A stretch of DNA of 64,000 nucleotides, from contig CAZWMK010000001.1 in the NCBI GenBank assembly GCA_964635065.1, positions 1 through 64,000 of the forward strand. The letters run 5' to 3'. The stretch is from CAZWMK01 sp964635065. GTDB lineage: Bacteria; Pseudomonadota; Alphaproteobacteria; Sphingomonadales; Sphingomonadaceae. How positions within the stretch are numbered: position 1 is the stretch's first letter; each line of letters opens with the position of its first letter. Below the pieces are notes generated by a model. That model had not been told where the DNA came from. It saw only the letters and a program-made list of their open reading frames with translations, and made no database searches. A program made the position numbers and the translations under genes. Of the stretch, positions 35,200 through 43,522 are shown piece by piece.

Positions 35200-36639
35200 T
35201 CACACTCCCATGCAGAGATATTTGATCTCGAGATAATCATCGAGACCGTAATGGCTGCCCTCGCGGCCCAGTCCCGATTGTTTGATCCCGCCAAAAGGGG
35301 CCACTTCAGTCGAGATAAGACCCGTATTGATGCCGACAATCCCGGTTTCCATGGCTTCGGCCACGCGCCAGACCCGGCCGATGTCGCGGGCATAGAAATA
35401 ACCCGCCAGACCGAATTCGCTGTCGTTTGCCAACGCCAGTGCTTCGGCTTCGGTTTCGAAACGGATCACGGGGGCAACCGGCCCGAAGGTTTCTTCATGA
35501 CTGACCAGCATCTCGGACGTCACGGAAGCAAGGACCGTCGGTTCGAAAAAGCCGCCGCCCAGCACACTGCGTTTGCCGCCCGTCACCAGCACCGCCCCCT
35601 TCGACAGGGCATCGGCCAGATGCGCCTCGACCTTTTCGACGGCAGCCTGGTCGATCAATGGCCCTATATCCGTATCGGGCGCCAGACCATGGCCAAGCCG
35701 CAGCTGCCGGACACGTGCCGACAGGCGGTCAACAAAAGCGTCATGGATGCCGGCCTGTGCATAAAACCGGTTTGTACAGACACATGTCTGGCCACTGTTG
35801 CGGTATTTCGACGCAACCGCCCCTTCGACGGCGGCCTCAAGATCGGCGTCGTCGAACACGATGAACGGAGCATTGCCCCCAAGTTCGAGACTGAGCTTCT
35901 TGATGCTGTCGGCCGATTGGCGCATCAGCGTACGGCCAACTTCGGTCGAACCAGTAAAGCTGATCTTGCGCACATTCTGGTTCGCCGTCAGTTCGCCACC
36001 AATGGCACGAGCGCTGCCGGTAACGACGTTGAACACCCCGGCGGGCACGCCCGCTTCCGCGCCTAGCACCGCCAGCGCCAGGGCAGAGAGCGGTGTCTGG
36101 CTGGCCGGTTTCAGCACCACGCTGCAACCAGCTGCCAATGCCGGGCCGATCTTGCGTGTGATCATCGCCGAGGGGAAGTTCCAGGGCGTGATCGCACCCA
36201 CAACGCCCACGGGCTGCTTCAGCACGACAATACGCTTGTCGGCGGCGTGCGCCGGAATGACGTCGCCATAGGCGCGCTTCGCTTCTTCCCCGAACCATTC
36301 GAGAAAAGCCGCCGCATAGGCAATTTCGCCTCTGGCTTCCTTGAACGCCTTGCCCTGCTCGCGGGTCAGAAGCGTGGCGAGGGCATCCTGTTCGGCCAGC
36401 ATCAGATCATGCCAGCGCCGCAATATGCGCGCCCGTTCGGCCGCAGGGCGGGCCGCCCAGTCCTTCATGGCAGTTTTAGCGATTGTAATGGCGCGCGCTG
36501 TTTCCGCCGCCCCCATATCCGGGACATGCGCGATAGGGTCGCCGCTTGCCGGGTCGGTCACAGCAAGCGTGCCGCCGTGGTCGGCCTGAAGCCACTGGCC
36601 GCCAATATAGGCAGCTTCTTTCAACAGGGTGCGCGCCAC
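35200..36639 (-). CDS. gabD: NAD(P)-dependent succinate-semialdehyde dehydrogenase
   Basis: 479 residues. Aldehyde dehydrogenase family: nucleotide-binding PWNFPSAMITRKIGPALAAG and FTGSTEVGRTLM, general base in LELGGNAPF, catalytic Cys in GQTCVC with a second Cys two residues on, as in GabD-type enzymes. It converts succinate semialdehyde to succinate in GABA or polyamine breakdown; glutarate semialdehyde is a known alternative. It stands alone; no transaminase nearby. Confidence 0.93.
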   Translation of the reverse strand: MARTLLKEAAYIGGQWLQADHGGTLAVTDPASGDPIAHVPDMGAAETARAITIAKTAMKDWAARPAAERARILRRWHDLMLAEQDALATLLTREQGKAFKEARGEIAYAAAFLEWFGEEAKRAYGDVIPAHAADKRIVVLKQPVGVVGAITPWNFPSAMITRKIGPALAAGCSVVLKPASQTPLSALALAVLGAEAGVPAGVFNVVTGSARAIGGELTANQNVRKISFTGSTEVGRTLMRQSADSIKKLSLELGGNAPFIVFDDADLEAAVEGAVASKYRNSGQTCVCTNRFYAQAGIHDAFVDRLSARVRQLRLGHGLAPDTDIGPLIDQAAVEKVEAHLADALSKGAVLVTGGKRSVLGGGFFEPTVLASVTSEMLVSHEETFGPVAPVIRFETEAEALALANDSEFGLAGYFYARDIGRVWRVAEAMETGIVGINTGLISTEVAPFGGIKQSGLGREGSHYGLDDYLEIKYLCMGV

Positions 36640-36765
36640 GACAGACCTTTCATCTTGCGACCCAAAAGGCCACAGCCAGTCTGATTTTAACCGTACTTAC
36701 CGGCCTGAGCCAAGTGTCAGCCAGAGGCCGTGATCGTCATGGCTTGAACGCGGCAGCATCTGCCG

Positions 36766-36799
36766 CGAAAAACAACGCCCGACCTGTTCAGGTCGGGCG
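36766..36799 (-). terminator. Rho-independent terminator for the SleB gene
   Basis: An 11-bp perfect stem CGCCCGACCTG / CAGGTCGGGCG with a 2-base loop, just downstream of the hydrolase stop, followed on the minus strand by TTGTTTTTC. A strong intrinsic terminator. Confidence 0.85.
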
Positions 36800-36806
36800 G
36801 TGGAGA

Positions 36807-37457
36807 TCAGCGCTTGCGGTAGAAGACGTGATTGCCGTGACGGCTGACACGCACAAGGTTGTTCCAGCCTGGCGAGACGCGCGTGGCATGGAAGTGCGTG
36901 GCGCTCTTGCTGACATCATGCCATTCGCCAGCCGCCGCGATCAGGGCAATGGCCTTGGCCGTCTTCCATGCGTTCGACTGGCGCGGCGTATCGGAATAGC
37001 GGTCATGCGTGAAGCTGAACTGGCGCGGCTGATAGACAACGCCGCAGATTGAATCGGCCCAACGCTGTTCGACACGGTTCAGAATGACCTGTGCCACGGC
37101 CAGCTGACCTTCCAGCGGTTCGCCACGTGATTCAAAATAGATGGCCGTTGCCAGACAATGCATGTCGTCGTTCATCTCGATCGACGGCAGGTCGCTGACA
37201 GCGTTGACCAGCTGATGCAGGGAATCCGTACGAGGCATATCCAGCTCGTTCGAACCCAGCGCCAGCGTGTCGTCGGCAGGCAGTTCGCCAAGATCGAGAG
37301 CAAGACCGGGTTCGGCCTGGAGCGCAATCGACGAAACCGTCGCATTATCAAAATAACCGGTCTGTTCAGCGGCGAAAGCCGCTTGCGGAAGCTCGGTCGC
37401 GGCAACAAGCGTCAAGGACAAGAGTGCCAGACCAAAGTTACGTAATGTGAATTTCAT
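36807..37457 (-). CDS. Cell wall hydrolase, SleB-type
   Basis: 216 residues with a signal peptide (about 1-29, AAFAAE). The C-terminal half is a Hydrolase_2/SleB domain: HCLATAIYFESRGEPLEGQLAVAQVILNRV with the catalytic Glu, then CGVVYQPRQFSFTHD and ATHFHATRVSPGW. Such enzymes cut peptidoglycan glycan strands; in non-sporulating alphaproteobacteria they probably serve cell-wall turnover. The gene is isolated, ending in a strong intrinsic terminator. Confidence 0.92.
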   Translation of the reverse strand: MKFTLRNFGLALLSLTLVAATELPQAAFAAEQTGYFDNATVSSIALQAEPGLALDLGELPADDTLALGSNELDMPRTDSLHQLVNAVSDLPSIEMNDDMHCLATAIYFESRGEPLEGQLAVAQVILNRVEQRWADSICGVVYQPRQFSFTHDRYSDTPRQSNAWKTAKAIALIAAAGEWHDVSKSATHFHATRVSPGWNNLVRVSRHGNHVFYRKR

Positions 37458-37612
37458 TCAAAAACCCGTTATACCCGGTCTGGACAACCCGTCGCACAAC
37501 CTGCGCGCCTGGATTTTGGTCGTCCCTGACCGTCAGTTTCGAACAGGCAGGCACACCAAAAGCGCCACACCAGCGAGAACAGGCGGGCTTGTGCACTGCA
37601 ACAAAAAGGGGG

Positions 37613-37957
37613 TCAAACTGAATCCGTCAAAACGTCGATGAGTCGTTGCACGGGCACGATGTCCAGTTCAATCATCCATATATCGGGGTCGAATCGTCGC
37701 TGACGCGCAATATAATCCGCGACACGCTGGTCATCGATGGCGCTGTCTTCGGCGAGCGATTCCCATGTCGATTCCCCGCTGGCGCCCGTAACACGGCCAT
37801 AAACCGACTGTCGTCCCGTATCCCGGTGACGGTGAATGACAAGGACAGCGCCTGCCGTCGGTTCGCCGCGCTTGAGGACAGTGGCAAAATCGCCCTGCGC
37901 CATCACGCGGCGTATCAGCGCCCCGACCCAGACCGATGTCGCAAGCCGGGGCGGCAC
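37613..37957 (-). CDS. DUF1491 family protein
   Basis: 114 residues; the family pattern LATSVWVGALIRRV, GAVLVIHRHRDTG and DIWMIELDI near the end is clear. Small soluble protein of unknown function, restricted mainly to alphaproteobacteria. Its start lies 2 bp beyond the stop of the hotdog-domain gene, so the two are co-transcribed. Confidence 0.9.
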   Translation of the reverse strand: MPPRLATSVWVGALIRRVMAQGDFATVLKRGEPTAGAVLVIHRHRDTGRQSVYGRVTGASGESTWESLAEDSAIDDQRVADYIARQRRFDPDIWMIELDIVPVQRLIDVLTDSV

Positions 37958-37959
37958 GC

Positions 37960-38397
37960 TCAGTCTCTGTAACCTGGCAGCGATGCCAGTTCGATGCGTG
38001 AGCGCATGAATGTCCCGGTACCACGCGCGACTTCTTCGCCCTTGCTGTCGATCAGCAAGGATTCAGCGATCATCATGCGGCGACGACCGCTGACCCAGCG
38101 CCCTTCCGCCACCAACGGCCCGGCGGGCAGGGGGCGTTCCAGCAACAGGTTGAAGGCAGTTGTCAGCACGAAATGTTCGGGCACAAGGCTGTTGACCGCG
38201 TAAAAGGCGGCATCATCCAGCATTTTGAAATAAATGGTGCCATGCGCCGCGCCCGCAGCATGAAAATGCTCCGGTTCGACATCGAACTCGATACGGCTGG
38301 TGCCCTCGCCGGTGATCGTAAGCCGCGAGCGAAACAGCTGATTGATCGGCGCTGCGGCATAAAGACGCTCGAGCCTGCGGAAATGACCGTCGTTCAT
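37960..38397 (-). CDS. Hotdog-fold (PaaI-type) thioesterase family protein
   Basis: 145 residues from ATG 38397, which has AGGAG 9 nt upstream; an ATG three codons earlier lies right against the Shine-Dalgarno and is less likely. Pattern HAAGAAHGTIYFKMLDDAAFYAVNS, followed by beta strands VLTTAFNLLLERPL and RMMIAESLLIDSKG, is a hotdog-fold acyl-CoA thioesterase signature. Substrate unknown. It precedes DUF1491 in an operon. Confidence 0.85.
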   Translation of the reverse strand: MNDGHFRRLERLYAAAPINQLFRSRLTITGEGTSRIEFDVEPEHFHAAGAAHGTIYFKMLDDAAFYAVNSLVPEHFVLTTAFNLLLERPLPAGPLVAEGRWVSGRRRMMIAESLLIDSKGEEVARGTGTFMRSRIELASLPGYRD

Positions 38398-38482
38398 GTC
38401 TGTCATCTCCTGATTACGCATGAGCCTCTAGCGATACTGTGCCGCTCGTCATGTTGGTGGCCATGTCTGCCAGCGGGGCGAT

Positions 38483-38944
38483 TCAAGCCGCAATGCTGTG
38501 CCCGGGCGTGGATAGCAATGCAACGATTGCATCCTGCGAGCGCGCACCACGCAGTTTTTCGACAAAAGCCTCGTTCCGGAACATGCGACTGACCTTTGCC
38601 AGTGCCTTCAGATGATCCGCACCGGCTTCGTCGGGCGCCAGCAACAAGAACACGAGATCGACCGGTTGCTGATCGAGCGCATCATAATCGATAGGCTGGT
38701 CGAGCTGTGCAAAAACGCCAACGACTTGGGCAAGACCTTCCACCTTGCCGTGCGGAATGGCGACACCACGGCCAAAACCGGTCGAGCCGATCCGTTCGCG
38801 CTCGGTCACCACTTCATAGATACGCCGTTCCTCAAGACCGGTTTCATTGGCTGCCCGCTGGCTCAATGCCTGCAGGAGCTGTTTCTTGCTGCCAACCTTG
38901 AGCGCAGCCATCACGCCTGTCGGCGCGACAATATCTTCAAACAC
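38483..38944 (-). CDS. ptsN: PTS IIA-like nitrogen-regulatory protein
   Basis: 153 residues from GTG 38944, which gives the family's VFEDIVAPTGVMAALKVGSKKQLL start; AAGGAA lies upstream. The phosphorylated His is in GVAIPHGKVEGL. EIIA-Ntr relays phosphate from the nitrogen PTS (EI-Ntr, NPr) and regulates potassium, nitrogen and carbon functions. It follows hpf, as usual in proteobacteria. Confidence 0.93.
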   Translation of the reverse strand: MFEDIVAPTGVMAALKVGSKKQLLQALSQRAANETGLEERRIYEVVTERERIGSTGFGRGVAIPHGKVEGLAQVVGVFAQLDQPIDYDALDQQPVDLVFLLLAPDEAGADHLKALAKVSRMFRNEAFVEKLRGARSQDAIVALLSTPGHSIAA

Positions 38945-39029
38945 TGACGGGATATTCCTTCCGGCTCTGCTTGACCGCTGACCGTCCGCCACGATGCCAC
39001 AATGCGGCTGTGGCGGACGGTCCGATCGT

Positions 39030-39605
39030 TCAGGCCTGCTTCGGCTCGACCCAGCCGATATTACCGTCCTCACGACGGTAGACCATGTTGAAATTGCCGG
39101 TCTTGCTGTTGCGGAACAGCAAGGCCGTCGTGTTGCGGAGATCGAGCATCATTACAGCATCCGACACGCTGGCGTCCGGAATGTCGACGCGCGCTTCCGC
39201 GACAATCAGCGGGTTGTCGGCTTCGACCTCCTCGGTTTCCTCCGGATGCGGCTGGAAGACGGTATAATCGGCATTGAACACGATTTCACGCGGACCGGCC
39301 CTGTCGCGGTCGACGAGACGGCGCTTGTAGCGGCGCAGCTGCTTGTCGATCTTGGCGGCGGCAGCATCGAAGGCGAAATGCGCTTCATCGTTGCTGCGGC
39401 CCGAACCCTTCATGATCAGGCCCTGTGTCACCTGCACGATGATGTCGCAGACAAAGCCATTGTCATGCGGCCCACGACCCAGCGTCACATTGGCACCGAG
39501 GCTTCGCGCGAAATATTTTTCCGCCATGGCGTTGAGGGCCTCGGTCACATGGGTGCGGAAAGCATCACCAACTTCGACCTGATGACCTGATACGCGAATG
39601 TCCAT
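39030..39605 (-). CDS. hpf: Long-form ribosome hibernation promoting factor
   Basis: 191 residues, the long HPF type: N-terminal S30AE domain (MDIRVSGHQVEVGDAFRTHV, DIIVQVTQGLIMKG) and a C-terminal dimerisation domain (LDLRNTTALLFRNSKTGNFNMVYRREDGNIGWVEP). It dimerises 70S ribosomes into inactive 100S particles in stationary phase. It precedes ptsN. The about 105 bp upstream, before dnaQ, should hold the promoter. Confidence 0.95.
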   Translation of the reverse strand: MDIRVSGHQVEVGDAFRTHVTEALNAMAEKYFARSLGANVTLGRGPHDNGFVCDIIVQVTQGLIMKGSGRSNDEAHFAFDAAAAKIDKQLRRYKRRLVDRDRAGPREIVFNADYTVFQPHPEETEEVEADNPLIVAEARVDIPDASVSDAVMMLDLRNTTALLFRNSKTGNFNMVYRREDGNIGWVEPKQA

Positions 39606-39712
39606 CGCTACCTTCTCCTATTTCGTTGCATCGCCGCGACCAAGCCCCACGCGACAACGTGAGGCGGGGTTTAGGCGTTCTTGACCAGTAACGTCAACGC
39701 TGCATCCCATAG

Positions 39713-40390
39713 TCAGGGTTGCAGCCATATCGCTTCCTTGATGTTGGCTATGAATGCGTCGTGCGCCTCCTTTTCCAGCGCGGATGGGCCATGTGGCCGC
39801 GGTGCGCGATACTGCCTTTGAACCACGATGGTGGTTTCAAAATTCTCTTCAACCTCGGCAGCCAGTTCAAAACCGATCTGGCGACCGCCAACCAGTTCGA
39901 CATAGACCTGCGCCAGCAGCTGGGCATCGAGCAACGCGCCGTGCTTGATGCGGCTCGACCGGTCGATGCCAAAACGGGTGCACAGGGCATCAAGTGTATG
40001 CTTGGCGCCGGGAAAACGCTTGCGTGCGAGCATCAGCGTGTCGACTGCGGAACCATCGGCAAAACGCGGTCGTCCGCAGGCGACAAGCTCGGCATTGATG
40101 AAGCGCATGTCGAACTCGGCATTGTGCGCGACAAGCGGAGAATCGCCGACAAAGGCCAGGAAATCACCGACAATGGCGGAAAACGCCGGCTTGTCCGACA
40201 AGAAGGAATCCGACAGACCATGCACGGCCTGTGCTTCGGGCGGCATCGAACGCTGCGGATTGATGTAACAGTGATAGAATTGGCCGGTTTCGACCCGATT
40301 GATCAGTTCGACACAGCCAATTTCAACGACCTTGTGCCCCTCGTTCGGATCAAGGCCCGTCGTTTCCGTATCGAAGACAATCTCACGCAT
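39713..40390 (-). CDS. dnaQ: DNA polymerase III epsilon subunit (3'-5' exonuclease)
   Basis: 225 residues. Proofreading subunit of Pol III. Exonuclease motifs: FDTETTGLD (ExoI, with DxE), VAHNAEFDMRFIN (ExoII) and the HGALLDAQLLAQVY end (ExoIII). A short basic C-terminal tail (ALEKEAHDAFIANIKEAIW) likely contacts the polymerase. Its 5' end overlaps the coaE 3' end by 88 bp in another frame. Confidence 0.96.
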   Translation of the reverse strand: MREIVFDTETTGLDPNEGHKVVEIGCVELINRVETGQFYHCYINPQRSMPPEAQAVHGLSDSFLSDKPAFSAIVGDFLAFVGDSPLVAHNAEFDMRFINAELVACGRPRFADGSAVDTLMLARKRFPGAKHTLDALCTRFGIDRSSRIKHGALLDAQLLAQVYVELVGGRQIGFELAAEVEENFETTIVVQRQYRAPRPHGPSALEKEAHDAFIANIKEAIWLQP

Positions 40391-40992
40391 GATTCACAGT
40401 ATCGGACTCCATGCGTCTCGATACAAGCGACCAGTCGCTTCACAGCCAGTCTGGTCGCTCTTTTTCCACGACCGGTCGGGATGATGAAATCGGCGCGCCG
40501 CCTTTTTTCGGCGTCCGGCATCTGCTGACGCAGGATTGCATCGAATTTTGCCGCTGTCATGCCAGGGCGCGCCATCACCCGCTGGCGCTGGATCCGGGCC
40601 GGGGCAGAGACGACAACCGTGGCATCGCACCGCTTCCAGCTCCCTTTTTCAAACAAAAGCGGAATGTCGAGGACAACGATGCGGTGGCGGATGTGACGTT
40701 TCAGGAAATGCACCTGTTCCGAACCGACAAGCGGATGCATCAGCGCTTCAAGACGCGCCAGCGCGACGGCATTGCCGAAAACGGCATTGCCCAGTTTCTG
40801 CCGGTCGAGGCCATCCGGTCCTGTCGTTCCGGGAAACAGCCGCTCGATCACCTCCAGCGCACGGCCGCCCGGTCCCTGAAGGGCGCGCACGGCAGCGTCG
40901 GCGTCGAATACGGGTATGCCATGGCTGCGGAACATTGCCGCCACCGTCGACTTTCCCATGCCGATCGATCCCGTCAGGCCAAGCACGATCAT
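40303..40992 (-). CDS. coaE: Dephospho-CoA kinase, C-terminally extended
   Basis: 229 residues, longer than the usual ~200. Last step of CoA synthesis: phosphorylates dephospho-CoA. P-loop LTGSIGMGKST, DADAAVRALQGPGG, PLLFEKG and RADFIIPTGRG are present. The C-terminal ~33 residues after ACIETHGV (rich in Arg and Ser) lack homology and overlap dnaQ by 88 bp; a TGA in another frame lies right before the dnaQ ATG, so a recent frameshift probably extended the protein. The start overlaps the aroE stop by 4 bp. Confidence 0.9.
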   Translation of the reverse strand: MIVLGLTGSIGMGKSTVAAMFRSHGIPVFDADAAVRALQGPGGRALEVIERLFPGTTGPDGLDRQKLGNAVFGNAVALARLEALMHPLVGSEQVHFLKRHIRHRIVVLDIPLLFEKGSWKRCDATVVVSAPARIQRQRVMARPGMTAAKFDAILRQQMPDAEKRRRADFIIPTGRGKRATRLAVKRLVACIETHGVRYCESCVRLSSIRKRRALIRTRGTRSLKLAVSN

Positions 40993-41810
40993 GACATCAA
41001 CCGTGCGCGCAATTCTGCATCATGCTGGCGCGGTGCCGGGCTGCCGTAGAAATATTCGAAGGCAACTGCTGCCTGTCCGATCAGCATGGCCAGACCATCG
41101 ACCGTGTGCAGACCGCGCCGCTTTGCGGCAGCAAGAAGCGGCGTTTCGAGGGGATCGTAGACGATGTCATAGACAATGGCAGTCGGCGGCAAGGCCGCCA
41201 GATCAGGCGCATAGGGATTTTCACCTTTTAGCCCCATGGCGCTGCTGTTCACCAAAAGATCACATGGCGGCAACGGCGCATCAAGAGGCAGCCAGGCAAT
41301 GTCCCGCGCCACGCTCATGGTTGCGCGTAATTCACCGACACGGCTTTCACTCCGGTTGATGATGGCGCCAATCGTCATGCCGATGCCATCCAGACCGGCA
41401 ATGATCGCGCGCGCAGCTCCCCCGGCGCCGATGATGATTGCCGATTTTCCAGCTAGTTCGGCAGCCGGCAACGGTTCGACAAAGCCTGGCGCATCGGTAT
41501 TGGTCCCCGCAAGCGAATCATCGTCACGGACAATGATGGTGTTGACCGCACCGATTGCACTGGCAAAGCCGTCAATATGGTCAAGATACGGCATGACCGC
41601 CTGCTTGTGCGGCACCGTGACATTGACTCCCCTAAGACCAAGCGCGGGAAGCGCGCGAACAGCTGCGCCAACCTGACTCGGTTCAACCGGAAAGCGGCCA
41701 TAATCGCCATCCAGTCCCAGTTTTTCGAGCCAGAAACGGTGGATGACCGGCGATTTGCTGTGCGCGACCGGCCAGCCGATCACGCCTGCCGAACCGACAA
41801 AATGCGTCAT
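40989..41810 (-). CDS. aroE: Shikimate dehydrogenase
   Basis: 273 residues. NADPH-dependent reduction of 3-dehydroshikimate in aromatic biosynthesis. Motifs: GVIGWPVAHSKSPVIHRFW, NVTVPHKQAVMPYLD (catalytic Lys), GAVNTIIV, GTNTDAPGFV, IIGAGGAARAI and the C-terminal DGLAMLIGQAAVAFE. It overlaps maf and coaE by 4 bp on each side in the ppsR-maf-aroE-coaE-dnaQ operon. Confidence 0.96.
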   Translation of the reverse strand: MTHFVGSAGVIGWPVAHSKSPVIHRFWLEKLGLDGDYGRFPVEPSQVGAAVRALPALGLRGVNVTVPHKQAVMPYLDHIDGFASAIGAVNTIIVRDDDSLAGTNTDAPGFVEPLPAAELAGKSAIIIGAGGAARAIIAGLDGIGMTIGAIINRSESRVGELRATMSVARDIAWLPLDAPLPPCDLLVNSSAMGLKGENPYAPDLAALPPTAIVYDIVYDPLETPLLAAAKRRGLHTVDGLAMLIGQAAVAFEYFYGSPAPRQHDAELRARLMS

Positions 41811-42412
41811 GACGTCAAAACTCCACGCACTCTGAGATAATCGAGGACACCTAAAAGCGGCAGTCCGAGGATGGTGAAATAATCGCCGCTGATCCGACTG
41901 AACAACTGCGCGCCCAGACCTTCAAGGCGATAGCCGCCAACTGTTGTCAGCAGTGCATCCCCCTCGCGCGCGACATAGTCTGCCAGAAAGGATTCGCTGA
42001 ACGCGCGCATTTCCAATGTTGCCGTCTCGACCAGTCGCCAAACAGCGATCCCGTTTTCAGCAATGACCGCCGCCGAGATCAGCCGATGCCGACGACCCCG
42101 CAGCTGACGCAACTGATCGCTAGCATCGACAATGCTGCCCGGCTTATCAAGCGTGCAGCCATCATCAGTTGCAAGAATCTGATCTGCGCCCAACACCAGT
42201 GCGCCGGGATGACGCCGGGACAGCTTCACGGCCTTGGCTTCGGCCAGCGCATCAGCTTGTGCGCGCGCATCATGACCGGCTGCCCGCAGCGAAAGCTTGA
42301 TTGCGTCCTCATCCACCTGAGGCGACATGGCCACGAACGGCACGCCCGCTTCCGTCAGCATGGCGCGACGGGCTGCACTGGTCGATGCAAGAATGAAGGG
42401 TTGGGGCGTCAT
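41807..42412 (-). CDS. maf: Maf-family nucleotide pyrophosphatase
   Basis: 201 residues from ATG 42412, which overlaps the ppsR stop (ATGA). Motifs ILASTSAARRAMLTEAGVPF, QADALAEAKA, VLGADQIL and GGYRLEGLGAQLFSRISGDYFTILGLPL identify a Maf nucleotide pyrophosphatase, which removes non-canonical or modified nucleotides. The frame upstream of the ATG lies within ppsR and lacks homology. Confidence 0.94.
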   Translation of the reverse strand: MTPQPFILASTSAARRAMLTEAGVPFVAMSPQVDEDAIKLSLRAAGHDARAQADALAEAKAVKLSRRHPGALVLGADQILATDDGCTLDKPGSIVDASDQLRQLRGRRHRLISAAVIAENGIAVWRLVETATLEMRAFSESFLADYVAREGDALLTTVGGYRLEGLGAQLFSRISGDYFTILGLPLLGVLDYLRVRGVLTS

Positions 42413-43227
42413 CCGTTGATCTTTCCGCGCCATTCCTGAAGCAAGTTGATGACAGCCGACGCCGTTTCCTCGATCGAGCGCCGCGTCACATCGATCACTG
42501 GCCAACCCTTGTCGGCATACATGCGACGAGCATAAGCGATCTCCTGTGCCACCCGGTCGGGATCGACATAGGGATTGGTTGTTGCCTGGCCATGGACAAG
42601 AATGCGGTTACGGCGAACCTGCACCAACCGTTCCGAACTGGTCGTCAAACCGACAACCAGCGGATGACGCAGACTGAACAAGGATGGTGGCGGGGGACTT
42701 TGTGGCACGATCGGAATGTTGGCGACACGATAGCCACGATTGGCAAGGTAGATCGAGGTTGGCGTCTTGCAGGAGCGGGACACGCCCGCAAGGATGATAT
42801 CGGCCTCTTCCCAATCGTCGGCGCCCGCACCGTCATCATGACTCATTGTGTAGTTGATGGCGTCAATCCGGGCATAATAAGCGGCATCCATCATGTGTTG
42901 GCGCCCGGAAACAGCTTTTGCGGTCTGGCCAAGCACGCGGCTCAATCCGGCAAGCACAGGATCAAGCACGGATACCGTGGCAATGCCAAGCTGGCGGCAA
43001 CGGCTTTCCAGCCTCTCACGGACAGCGCTGTTCACCAAGGTATAAAGGACCAGCCCACCCAGCTTGTCGATCTCGCTGATGACCCGCTCGACATGGCCTT
43101 CCGACCTGACCATCGGCCAGTAATGCTTGATCGCTTCGACACCCTCGAACTGCGCGACACAGGCTTTCGCCAATGCTTCAAGTGTCTCGCCCGTGGAATC
43201 CGAAACAAGGTGAAGGTGAAGCCGCAT
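42409..43227 (-). CDS. ppsR: Pyruvate, phosphate dikinase regulatory protein (kinase/phosphorylase)
   Basis: 272 residues, DUF299 family. Bifunctional kinase/pyrophosphorylase controlling PPDK or PEP synthase by phosphorylation. Motifs: LHLVSDSTGETLEALAKA, the P-loop-like GVSRSCKTPTSIYLANRGYR, and RMYADKGWPVIDVTRRSIEETA. In Caulobacter the DUF299 homologue RP001 flanks the origin opposite hemE, exactly as here. First gene of the leftward operon leading to dnaQ. Confidence 0.95.
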   Translation of the reverse strand: MRLHLHLVSDSTGETLEALAKACVAQFEGVEAIKHYWPMVRSEGHVERVISEIDKLGGLVLYTLVNSAVRERLESRCRQLGIATVSVLDPVLAGLSRVLGQTAKAVSGRQHMMDAAYYARIDAINYTMSHDDGAGADDWEEADIILAGVSRSCKTPTSIYLANRGYRVANIPIVPQSPPPPSLFSLRHPLVVGLTTSSERLVQVRRNRILVHGQATTNPYVDPDRVAQEIAYARRMYADKGWPVIDVTRRSIEETASAVINLLQEWRGKING

Positions 43228-43244
43228 CGTCCCCTGGCTGTGGC

Positions 43245-43253
43245 TGTGGATAA
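43245..43253 (-). other. DnaA box 1 (TTATCCACA on minus strand)
   Basis: Exact 9-base match to the consensus DnaA box, read on the minus strand, 18 bp from the ppsR start. Confidence 0.8.
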
Positions 43254-43336
43254 ATGGATGAACAAAGGCTTAGGCGTGCTGTGCATGGCGTGCAAGTCAC
43301 GAGTCCGGGGCGACTCTCCCGACGGCTCCGACAGAC

Positions 43337-43345
43337 TTATCCACA
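43337..43345 (+). other. DnaA box 2 (TTATCCACA)
   Basis: Exact consensus match on the plus strand in the middle of the ppsR-hemE gap. Confidence 0.8.
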
Positions 43346-43368
43346 TGTGAATCCCAAAACACCCTGCC

Positions 43369-43377
43369 TGTGGATAA
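43369..43377 (-). other. DnaA box 3 (TTATCCACA on minus strand)
   Basis: Exact consensus match on the minus strand; its inverted orientation relative to box 2 and a 23-bp gap between them form a box pair. Confidence 0.8.
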
Positions 43378-43522
43378 CGGGGAGGAAATATCCGACTCAT
43401 GATCAAAGCACGAGTCGCAAATCGCATCGCTTGTTGGCAGATCGCGGCAAAACGCCTAATCCCCGTAACCAGGACATCCTATTACATCTTCATTCTCTTT
43501 TAACTTATATGGATATGATTTG

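Larger units (their letters stand above)
43228..43522. other. oriC: Candidate chromosomal replication origin (oriC)
   Basis: Between divergent ppsR and hemE, the position of Cori in Caulobacter. Contains three exact DnaA boxes (TTATCCACA or its complement) at 43245-43253, 43337-43345 and 43369-43377, five GANTC (CcrM) sites at 43301, 43312, 43349, 43394 and 43412, and an AT-rich stretch (about 43475-43522) suitable for unwinding just before hemE. Nearby gene orientation flips outward here. Promoters of hemE and ppsR should also lie here. Confidence 0.85.
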
